This document shows positions 57,973-64,000 of a stretch of 64,000 bases of DNA, piece after piece (the first letter of the stretch is position 1; every line of letters begins with the position of its first letter). A program made the translations under genes and the position numbers. The stretch spans positions 1 to 64,000 of the forward strand of contig NZ_RKMF01000005.1 of the NCBI RefSeq assembly GCF_003797835.1. Reading direction: 5' to 3'. The notes beneath the pieces were generated by a model. That model was not told the DNA's origin and ran no database searches. It worked only from the letters and a program-made list of their open reading frames with translations. This DNA comes from Kocuria soli. Its GTDB lineage: Bacteria; Actinomycetota; Actinomycetes; Actinomycetales; Micrococcaceae.

Positions 57973-59025
57973 TCAGTTGTCGTTGCGGCGGGCCTCGGCG
58001 TCGGCGACGGCGGAGCGTTCGGCAAGGTGCTGGGCGTCCCGGCTCGCACGGCGCGCCTTCTTGGCGGTCACCTCGCGCTCCCCGAGTGCCACCGGGGTCC
58101 AGGCCTGCAGGTCCTCTTCCGTGTAATCGGACTTCGAGGCGCGTCGCTTGGGGGCCAGACGGGGCGATCCGTCTGCCAACCGACGGGCGGTGATCAGGAA
58201 GCCCGTGTGCGCGACCATGCGGTGGTCCGGGCGCACGGCCAGCCCCTCCACATGCCAGCCACGGACCATGGTTTCGTGTGCGTCGGGCTCGGTGTAGCGG
58301 CCGTCGGCCCGCATGGCCTCGGCCGTGCGGGAAAGCTGCGTCACGGTCGCGACGTAGCAGATCACCACGCCGCCGGGTGCGAGCGCTTCGGCCACCGCAT
58401 CCAGGCATTCCCAGGGGGCCAGCATGTCCAGCACCACCCGGTCCACCGTCCCGGGCTGTTCGGTGCGGCCCAGTTCCTCCGCCAGATCACCGATCGACAA
58501 CTGCCACGCGGGGTGCTCACCGCCGAACATGGTTGCGATGTTCCCGGCGGCCACCTCCGCGAACTCGTCGCGTCGTTCGAAGGAATGCACGTGGCCCCCG
58601 TCGCCCACGGCCCGCAACAGGGCGATCGTGAGGGCCCCCGAGCCGACGCCGGCTTCGACCACGCGTGCACCCGGGAAGATGTCCCCCATGGTCACGATCT
58701 GCCCGGCGTCCTTGGGATAGACGACCGCAGCCCCCCGTGGCATGGACAGGACGAAATCCTTCATGAGCGGTCGCAGTGCCAGGTACTGGATCCCCACCGA
58801 GTTCTGCACCACCGTTCCCTCGGGCTGCCCGATCAACAGCTCGTGCGGGAGGACTCCCTTGTGGGTCTGATACTCGGCCCCGGCGGTGAGCGTGATCGTG
58901 GTGAGGCGGCCCTTCTCGTCCGTGAGCTGGATCCGCTCCCCTTCCCGCATGGCACCGCGGCGGTTGACGGCACCCGTGGGGCCCGCCGGGGTGGTCGAGT
59001 TCGGTGAGGGTTGGGGTTGGGTCAT
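57973..59025 (-). CDS. trmI: tRNA (adenine-58-N1)-methyltransferase TrmI
   Basis: A 350-residue SAM methyltransferase that modifies A58 in the T-loop of tRNA. It has the N-terminal G-E-R-I-Q-L-T-D-E-K-G beta domain, P-K-D-A-G-Q-I-V, motif I E-A-G-V-G-S-G-A-L-T-I-A-L-L (about 122-135), D-M-L-A-P-W-E and the actinobacterial C-terminal extension (about 290-350, R-R-A-S-K-S-D-Y). The ATG at 59025 has GGAAAGCGAG upstream. Confidence 0.93.
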   Translation of the reverse strand: MTQPQPSPNSTTPAGPTGAVNRRGAMREGERIQLTDEKGRLTTITLTAGAEYQTHKGVLPHELLIGQPEGTVVQNSVGIQYLALRPLMKDFVLSMPRGAAVVYPKDAGQIVTMGDIFPGARVVEAGVGSGALTIALLRAVGDGGHVHSFERRDEFAEVAAGNIATMFGGEHPAWQLSIGDLAEELGRTEQPGTVDRVVLDMLAPWECLDAVAEALAPGGVVICYVATVTQLSRTAEAMRADGRYTEPDAHETMVRGWHVEGLAVRPDHRMVAHTGFLITARRLADGSPRLAPKRRASKSDYTEEDLQAWTPVALGEREVTAKKARRASRDAQHLAERSAVADAEARRNDN

Positions 59026-59152
59026 GTGCTCGCTTTCCACGAATGGTCCGGATTCTCGGCGCGCGGAGAACGCATCGCTCACCGGGCCGGAACGCAGACC
59101 ATTGTGACACCGCACGGGAACGAATCGGTGCCCTCACCACGCGCGGCCCGGT

Positions 59153-60358
59153 TCAGGGGATGAGTCCCGCACCCCGCAGGACATCGTTCAGACGCGCCGC
59201 CCTCAACACACCCAGGGGCGTCCCGTCGTCGTCCACGACCACGAAAGTGCTCAGGTGAGCTCCCGCCGTGACCTCCAGGAGGTGGATCCCCGAGAGCCCC
59301 GGCCGGATCGAGGCCGAGCGCGGTAGCGGATCCGTGATCGTGGACAGGACGGCTCCGGCGCGTTCGGCGGGGGGCACACTCGTGACCTGCGCCGGTGTCG
59401 CAACGCCCGTGGGCAGGCCCGCATGGTCCAGGGCAACGACGGCGACCGGGCCCAGCGGCACAGCGGTCCCCGCACGGTTGTCGAAGGATTCGCGCAGCAA
59501 TGCCTCCACCTTGTCAAGTGACGTCGTGCCCGGCACCGCGATGGCGGGTTCCATGAGCTGGCCAGCCCGGACCCCCTCCATGGCCTGGGCGGCGCGGGAC
59601 CGGCGCAGCCCAGCCGAAGCGCCGGAGAACAGCATCCACGCAAGCATCACGGCGAGCACGACGACGGGCAGCGACTGCCACAGGCCCGTGAGTGCCACGG
59701 CGACAACAATCGCCAGCGCGATGAGCCTTCCGGCCCAGGCCGCGACGGTGGTGCCCACGTGTTGACGTCCCGTGAGGCCCCAGGCCACTGCCTCCAGGGC
59801 GCGTCCACCGTCCAGGGGCAGGCCCGGGATCAGGTTGAACACACCGACGAACAGGTTGGCCCACGAGGTCATCTCGATCAGGACGATCCCGACCTCGGCG
59901 ACGGTTGAGAGGCCCTGCATGGGCAGCAGGCCAAGTGCCAGCCATCCGCCGAAGCCGATCACCAGGTTGGCCACCGGGCCCAGGACCGACACCACGAAGG
60001 AGGCGCCCCAGGACTGCTGCGTGGTGCCGAAACTCGTGTGGCCGCCCATCAGGGACAGGACAATGTGGGAGACCAGCCAACCGAAGGCACGCGCGGCCCA
60101 GGCGTGGGCAAGTTCGTGCAGAAGGACCGATACCGCCAGCAGCAAGCAGAAGACGCCGGCAAGCACGTAGGCCCAGGCACCGATCTGCGGCACGGTGCGT
60201 CGCAGGACCGGTGTGTAGAGGAGCACCACGACGATCACGATCAAGAACCAGGAACGGTCCAGGAAGACCGGGAAGCCGCCCAGGCGCCCGAGGCGCAGAG
60301 AACCCGTCCGGGGGGCGGCTGGATCGTCCTCCCGGGGTAGGGGGCCCGCAGGGGTCAC
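59153..60358 (-). CDS. Site-2-type M50 metalloprotease with CBS domains
   Basis: A 401-residue membrane protease. The zinc motif H-E-L-A-H (81-85) lies in a hydrophobic segment and the third ligand Asp183 in N-L-I-P-G-L-P-L-D-G-G. Six hydrophobic segments span about 35-250. A C-terminal pair of CBS-like domains (about 265-400) places it with the Rip3/SpoIVFB-CBS group. It cleaves membrane-bound regulators; substrate unknown. GTG start overlaps the HAD stop (GTGA). Confidence 0.92.
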   Translation of the reverse strand: MTPAGPLPREDDPAAPRTGSLRLGRLGGFPVFLDRSWFLIVIVVVLLYTPVLRRTVPQIGAWAYVLAGVFCLLLAVSVLLHELAHAWAARAFGWLVSHIVLSLMGGHTSFGTTQQSWGASFVVSVLGPVANLVIGFGGWLALGLLPMQGLSTVAEVGIVLIEMTSWANLFVGVFNLIPGLPLDGGRALEAVAWGLTGRQHVGTTVAAWAGRLIALAIVVAVALTGLWQSLPVVVLAVMLAWMLFSGASAGLRRSRAAQAMEGVRAGQLMEPAIAVPGTTSLDKVEALLRESFDNRAGTAVPLGPVAVVALDHAGLPTGVATPAQVTSVPPAERAGAVLSTITDPLPRSASIRPGLSGIHLLEVTAGAHLSTFVVVDDDGTPLGVLRAARLNDVLRGAGLIP

Positions 60359-61212
60359 CGGTGCCGTGCTCCATCGTCACCGAGCTGATCCGATGGTTTC
60401 GGGTGAGCGTCGGTGTGCCGGACCTCCCCGATCCACCGGCTCAGGGTGGACAGCGTGACACCGGCCAGCGATTCCGGAGTGACGTGCGCGACCGACACCG
60501 CTTCGGGCGACAGGGGCGCCATGTTGGGCACCCCCACCACGACGGCGCCGGCGGCCCGGGCCGACCGCAATCCGGTCAGGGAGTCCTCGATCGCGATCAT
60601 GTTGTGGACGGTGGCTCCCGGCCGTCCCTTTTCGGAGTACAGGGCCGCCAGCCGCCGAGCTGCGAAGACGTAGGGGGCCGGATCCGGCTTTGCAGGCAGT
60701 CCCAGGTCGCCCGTGACGGTCACGTCGAACAACGGTTCCGAAATGCCGTGGCCCTGGGCCAGTGCGGTCAGCCGCGTGCTCACGGCACCGGCCAGCGCGG
60801 AGCTGCTGTTGGTGACCAGAGCCAGCGGAACTCCTGCGGACCGGGCTTCGACCAACAGCTCCAGGGCACCGGGCCGTACCGGGAGGTCGGCTGCAATGGC
60901 CTCCAGGACGCGGGATTCGAGCTCCGCGCCGATCTGCTCCGCGGTGAGCTGCAAACCCTTGCCGCGCATGTAGGCGGCCGTTTCCGGCAGGGCGAAGCCC
61001 AGCATGTGCATGGAGTCCTCCGTGGACCACGGCACCCCGTGGTCCGCCATGAGCGCAGCCTCCGCCGTGAACCAGTGTCCTTCGGTGTCCACCAGGGTCC
61101 CGTCCATGTCGCACAGCAGGGCGTCGGGCAAGGATGTGCCGACGGAGGAACCGATCTCGACCGAGGAAGCGGTGGGTCCGGGGGTGCCCTGCTCGGGGCC
61201 GGAGGTAGCCAT
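60355..61212 (-). CDS. HAD-superfamily hydrolase (phosphatase-like)
   Basis: A 285-residue HAD protein. Motif I is C-D-M-D-G-T-L-V-D-T-E-G (nucleophile Asp35, Asp37), motif II V-T-N-S-S (about 128), motif III K-P-D-P-A-P-Y with lysine (about 164) and motif IV I-E-D-S-L-T-G. The first 28 residues are a polar tail. ATG 61212 is 7 nt after TAGGAT (61220-61225, minus), a leaderless start. First gene of HAD-M50. Substrate unknown. Confidence 0.88.
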   Translation of the reverse strand: MATSGPEQGTPGPTASSVEIGSSVGTSLPDALLCDMDGTLVDTEGHWFTAEAALMADHGVPWSTEDSMHMLGFALPETAAYMRGKGLQLTAEQIGAELESRVLEAIAADLPVRPGALELLVEARSAGVPLALVTNSSSALAGAVSTRLTALAQGHGISEPLFDVTVTGDLGLPAKPDPAPYVFAARRLAALYSEKGRPGATVHNMIAIEDSLTGLRSARAAGAVVVGVPNMAPLSPEAVSVAHVTPESLAGVTLSTLSRWIGEVRHTDAHPKPSDQLGDDGARHR

Positions 61213-61219
61213 GGCAGGG

Positions 61220-61225
61220 ATCCTA
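61220..61225 (-). promoter_or_regulatory. -10 box of the leaderless HAD-M50 transcript
   Basis: TAGGAT on the minus strand ends 7 nt before the ATG at 61212. It faces the PAC2 -10 at 61271-61276 in a 71-nt divergent gap. Confidence 0.6.
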
Positions 61226-61270
61226 TCCGTGCGGACCCGGCCCCGGGCAGTGCTCCCGGCCGGGTCCGCG

Positions 61271-61276
61271 TAGAGT
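61271..61276 (+). promoter_or_regulatory. -10 box of the leaderless PAC2 transcript
   Basis: TAGAGT ends 7 nt before GTG 61284. An earlier in-frame GTG at 61275 overlaps the -10 itself and is rejected. Confidence 0.6.
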
Positions 61277-61283
61277 GAGAAAG

Positions 61284-62201
61284 GTGAGTGGATCCGATCA
61301 GAACAACACACCGTCCGCCTCGGACCCCGGCGGCGGACCCCAGCCCGGGCCGTTCGGCGTCGTCCGCGAGGGGGGTTCCTCGGAACGGGTCCGCGTCCTC
61401 GTGGCCGCATTCGAAGGCTGGAACGACGCCGGGGACGCCGCCACGGACACCGTCAAGTTCCTGCGGGAGAACTACTCGGCGCGGGAAATCTTCGAGGTCT
61501 CTCCGGACGAGTACTACGACTATCAGTACTCCCGCCCGCAGATGACCCGCTCGGCCACGGGTGAACCCAAGCTCGTGTGGCCCAGCACCAAGCTCTCGGC
61601 AGCCTCCGTGGAGGGCACGAATCTCGACCTGGTCCTGCTGCACGGGTGGGAGCCGTCCTACCGGTGGCGCGGGTTCTGCGCAGAGATTCTGGAGCAGGCG
61701 GCGCGGATGGACGTGGACTTCATCGTCATGGTCGGTGCCCTGCTCGCCGATGTCCCCCACACCCGGCCCATTCCCGTGTCGATCACTTCGGACACGGAGG
61801 AGCTGCAGGACGAACTGGACGTGACCGGTTCGGAGTACGAGGGCCCCAGCGGCATCGTGGGTGTGCTGTCCCACCTGGCGGCCGTGTCCGGCATTCCGAC
61901 CGTGAGTCTGTGGGCCGCCGTTCCGCACTACGTGGCGCAGCCCCCCTCCCCCAAGGCCCAGTTGGCTCTCATGCGGCGCCTCGAAGACCTGCTGACCCTC
62001 AGCTTCCCGCTCGAGGAGCTCGAGGAGGACGCCGAGGCCTGGGAGCGCGGTGTCAACGAACTGGCCGAGGACGACCCCGAGATTGCGGCGTACGTCGCCA
62101 AACTCGAGGAGGCCAAGGACACGACGGACCTCCCGGAAGCCAGTGGCGACGCCATCGCGCAGGAGTTCGAACGCTTCCTGCGACGTCGCGAGCAGGATTG
62201 A
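61284..62201 (+). CDS. PAC2-family protein
   Basis: A 305-residue PAC2 (proteasome assembly chaperone 2-like) protein. It has L-V-A-A-F-E-G-W-N-D-A-G-D-A-A (about 38-52), F-E-V-x-P-D-E-Y-Y-D-Y and the central G-A-L-L-A-D-V-P-H-T-R. It is common in actinobacteria and is not proof of a proteasome. The GTG at 61284 is picked from the leaderless promoter. Followed by a 12-bp hairpin (62205-62235). Confidence 0.9.
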   Translation: MSGSDQNNTPSASDPGGGPQPGPFGVVREGGSSERVRVLVAAFEGWNDAGDAATDTVKFLRENYSAREIFEVSPDEYYDYQYSRPQMTRSATGEPKLVWPSTKLSAASVEGTNLDLVLLHGWEPSYRWRGFCAEILEQAARMDVDFIVMVGALLADVPHTRPIPVSITSDTEELQDELDVTGSEYEGPSGIVGVLSHLAAVSGIPTVSLWAAVPHYVAQPPSPKAQLALMRRLEDLLTLSFPLEELEEDAEAWERGVNELAEDDPEIAAYVAKLEEAKDTTDLPEASGDAIAQEFERFLRRREQD

Positions 62202-62204
62202 GAA

Positions 62205-62235
62205 CCGCCCGGCACCAAAGAGGGGTGCCGGGCGG
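62205..62235. terminator. Bidirectional hairpin between PAC2 and mshC
   Basis: Perfect 12-bp arms 62205-62216 and 62224-62235 with a 7-nt loop, starting 3 nt after the PAC2 stop, followed by CTTTC on the plus strand. Confidence 0.7.
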
Positions 62236-62238
62236 CTT

Positions 62239-62287
62239 TCAGGACCGCGCTTTCCAGGGCAGGGCCTTCCAGAACAGGGCCTTCCAC
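62239..62287. repeat. Imperfect 15-nt tandem repeats downstream of mshC
   Basis: On the minus strand three degenerate 15-nt units of the form GGAAGGCCCTG-NNNN follow one another between mshC and the hairpin. They may be remnants of slippage; no gene. Confidence 0.6.
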
Positions 62288-62309
62288 GAACGAGGGGCCC
62301 GGGTGGGGA

Positions 62310-63653
62310 TCAGAGCGTGATGCCCAGACGAGCTTCGACCGCCGCCCGTGCCAGGGCGTCGCCGTTGCCGGGGGCACCGGCGATGGCTGCCTGCGCCCAT
62401 TCGTCGACCGCTGCGAGCGCGGCGGGGGTGTCCAGATCGGTGGCCAGCGCGGTCCGCAGCTTCTCCAGCGCGACGTCGAAGGACCTGGCGGGCGCCAGAT
62501 CGGCGGCCTGCCGCCACAGTGCCAGACGCTTGCGCGCCGTCTCCAAGAGTTCGTCCGTCCAGAACCAGTCGGTGCGGTAGTGCTGGGACATGATGGCCAG
62601 GCGGATCGCGTTGGGGTCCTCACCCTGCGCGCGTAGCTTGGAGACCAGCACCAGATTACCCAGCGACTTGGACATCTTCTCCCCGTCCAGGCCCACCATG
62701 CCGGTGTGCATGAAGCTGCGCGCCATGGGGTGCCCGGAGATGGACCAGCTGTGTCCGGCCCCCATTTCGTGATGCGGGAAGACCAGGTCGGACCCGCCGC
62801 CCTGCACCGTGAACGGAGCGGGAAGGTGGCGCAGCGAGATCAACGAGCACTCGATGTGCCAGCCCGGGCGCCCCCGGCCGAGGTCGCCACCGTCCCATGA
62901 CGGTTCCCCGGGTCGTTCGACTCGCCACAACAGGGGGTCCAGGGGGTCCCGCTTGCCGTCCCGCTGCGGGTCGCCCCCGCGTTCAGCGAACAGGTGAAGC
63001 ATGTCTTCCCGGCTCAGGTTCGAAATCTGGCCCAGGTGCCACGACCCGGGGCAGGCACCGGTTCCGCCGTCGTCGGGACCGCACGGTGCGGCCAGCTCCG
63101 AGAGCGGGGTGTCAGGGGTGTTCTGGTCCTCCGTCAGGGCGCTCGCGGCGGCGACGTCGAAGTAGACGTCACCGTCCGGCTCCCCCGCCGCGCCCGGAAC
63201 ACGATATGCAAGCCCACGGGCCAGAAGGTCTTCGACGGCGGGCACGATCCACTCGACGGACTCCGTGGCCCCCACGTAGTGCGCCGGCGGAAGCACGTTC
63301 AAGGCCGTCATGTCGGTGCGGAACAGCTGGATCTGGTCGGCGGCGAGGTCCCGCCAGTCGATCCCGTCACGTTCAGCCCGCTCGAGGAGGGGGTCGTCAA
63401 CGTCGGTCACGTTCTGCACGTAGTCGACCGGCATGTCGGCGTCCAACCAGGCGCGGTGGAGGACGTCGAACGCGACGTAGGTGGCCGCGTGTCCCATGTG
63501 CGTGGCGTCGTACGGGGTGATGCCGCAGACGTAAAGACTCGCGCGCTCCTGCCGGGGCAACTGCTCGACCCGCTGGGTGCGCGTGTCGAAAACTGTGGGA
63601 ACGGGGGCACGGCCCGGAAGTTCGGGGGCAGGGCGTGCGGACCAGGACTGCAT
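62310..63653 (-). CDS. mshC: L-cysteine:1-D-myo-inosityl-2-amino-2-deoxy-alpha-D-glucopyranoside ligase (MshC)
   Basis: A 447-residue enzyme of mycothiol synthesis, related to cysteinyl-tRNA synthetase. The start M-Q-S-W is the MshC hallmark. Cys43 in [15 protein letters not shown] is part of the zinc/HIGH-type site, with G-W-H-I-E-C-S (second Cys), F-P-H-H-E and [10 protein letters not shown] (KMSKS). No anticodon-binding domain is seen, unlike CysS. ATG 63653 with GAGG upstream. It shows the organism makes mycothiol. Confidence 0.95.
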   Translation of the reverse strand: MQSWSARPAPELPGRAPVPTVFDTRTQRVEQLPRQERASLYVCGITPYDATHMGHAATYVAFDVLHRAWLDADMPVDYVQNVTDVDDPLLERAERDGIDWRDLAADQIQLFRTDMTALNVLPPAHYVGATESVEWIVPAVEDLLARGLAYRVPGAAGEPDGDVYFDVAAASALTEDQNTPDTPLSELAAPCGPDDGGTGACPGSWHLGQISNLSREDMLHLFAERGGDPQRDGKRDPLDPLLWRVERPGEPSWDGGDLGRGRPGWHIECSLISLRHLPAPFTVQGGGSDLVFPHHEMGAGHSWSISGHPMARSFMHTGMVGLDGEKMSKSLGNLVLVSKLRAQGEDPNAIRLAIMSQHYRTDWFWTDELLETARKRLALWRQAADLAPARSFDVALEKLRTALATDLDTPAALAAVDEWAQAAIAGAPGNGDALARAAVEARLGITL

Positions 63654-63712
63654 GGGCACCTCGGATCGAAAGGGAAGCTCTTCTGGCTGCGGGGGGATGG
63701 AGAGGGACGACG

Positions 63713-64000
63713 TCAGGCTGCGCCGACGGCCGCGGGCACGGCGGAGATCACGCCGAAGCCCAGCAGGACGAACAGCACGATACCCAGCCCGATCCGGTAC
63801 CAGACGAACAGGGCATAGGACCGACTGGAGATGTAGCCCATGAACCAGCCGATGATCACGTAGGCGATGACGAACGCGACGACCGTGGCCACCAGCGTCT
63901 GAGGCATCGAGTACGCCGCCGGCGAGGGGTCGGTGATCTCGGAGGCTAGCTTGTAGAGCCCGGAGGCGAACACGGCGGGAATGGCCAGCAGGAAGGCGTA
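63713..64000 (-). CDS. uppP: Undecaprenyl-diphosphatase UppP, C-terminal part (runs off the window)
   Basis: The last 95 codons of UppP/BacA, continuing beyond position 64000. [18 protein letters not shown] is the motif before the last segments, followed by two hydrophobic spans (W-F-M-G-Y-I and [11 protein letters not shown]). It recycles the undecaprenyl carrier of peptidoglycan. The start lies beyond the window. Confidence 0.9.
   Translation of the reverse strand, partial: YAFLLAIPAVFASGLYKLASEITDPSPAAYSMPQTLVATVVAFVIAYVIIGWFMGYISSRSYALFVWYRIGLGIVLFVLLGFGVISAVPAAVGAA

Noticed and set aside
55846-59007. 1053-residue open frame on the plus strand
   Set aside because: It is antisense to the FKBP genes and trmI; composition reflects the complementary codon bias (many Gly/Arg/His/Val) and no family motif is seen.
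61275-61283. Earlier GTG start of PAC2 at 61275
   Set aside because: It overlaps the TAGAGT -10 box, and the GTG at 61284 fits the 7-nt leaderless spacing.
1-64000. CRISPR array or prophage
   Set aside because: No regularly spaced repeats of 24-40 nt, no cas, integrase, terminase or capsid-like products were found.

Overview
The window is high-GC chromosomal DNA of an actinobacterium, most likely order Micrococcales (Micrococcaceae-like). The evidence is a mycothiol ligase (mshC), the RNA polymerase-binding protein RbpA, a fused PafB-PafC regulator, a di-haem QcrC and long-tailed QcrB of the actinobacterial bcc-aa3 supercomplex, a HelY helicase, and many genes that begin about 7 nt after a TANNNT -10 box with no Shine-Dalgarno site (leaderless transcripts). 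No phage, plasmid or CRISPR locus is visible. The only mobile DNA is the 3' end of an IS481-type transposase at the left edge.

Layout. 1-2800: an IS remnant next to a headless type I restriction subunit (hsdR), then a PIN-domain/excisionase-type toxin-antitoxin-like pair. 3100-13500: housekeeping genes (dxs, a YtxH-like protein, RNase D, DUF3000, msrB, a membrane-anchored alpha/beta hydrolase, ybaK, sufE-sseA, zapE, a small MT0933-like protein). 13690-14480: a minus-strand tRNA operon (Gly-GCC, Cys-GCA, Val-GAC) facing a plus-strand tRNA-Val-CAC. 14500-24300: a stand-alone RecB-like nuclease, then def-fmt-rsmB-rpe and an FMN-riboswitch-controlled riboflavin operon (pnuX-ribD-ribE-ribBA-ribH). 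24300-31000: respiratory genes ctaE-qcrC-qcrA-qcrB on the minus strand, then trpD and a stand-alone Lrp ligand-binding domain.

31100-44000 is a more mixed, partly accessory stretch: DUF3054, tpx, aroD, an MFS efflux pump, a secreted metzincin protease, a DUF3500 lipoprotein, a hydrolase, a macrodomain protein, an ECF41 sigma factor with its carboxymuconolactone decarboxylase partner and a matching ECF41-type promoter, YagU, a rhodanese remnant, a GNAT enzyme, a tartrate/malate-type dehydrogenase and two unrecognised small genes. 44000-64000: NfeD-stomatin, rbpA, polyprenol-phosphomannose synthase, a metal-site-less amidohydrolase homologue, helY-tatC-tatA-(small membrane gene)-pafBC, two FKBP genes (one a duplicated lipoprotein), trmI, a site-2 protease with CBS domains, a HAD hydrolase, PAC2, mshC and the 3' end of uppP.

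How it works together. Many genes are tightly coupled by ATGA/GTGA overlaps (def/fmt/rsmB, pnuX/ribD, ribE/ribBA/ribH, sseA/sufE, CMD/ECF41, HAD/M50). Notable points are the absence of the proteasome/pupylation genes from the pafBC-FKBP-trmI locus, the ECF41 module with its own promoter, the repeated TANNNT-N6/7-start leaderless architecture, and several unexplained palindromes and short tandem repeats in leader regions. I did not find a convincing wholly new defence or biosynthetic system. The best unknowns are the gene pair at 43156-43771, the small membrane gene at 52958-53305 and the stand-alone nuclease at 14537-15403.
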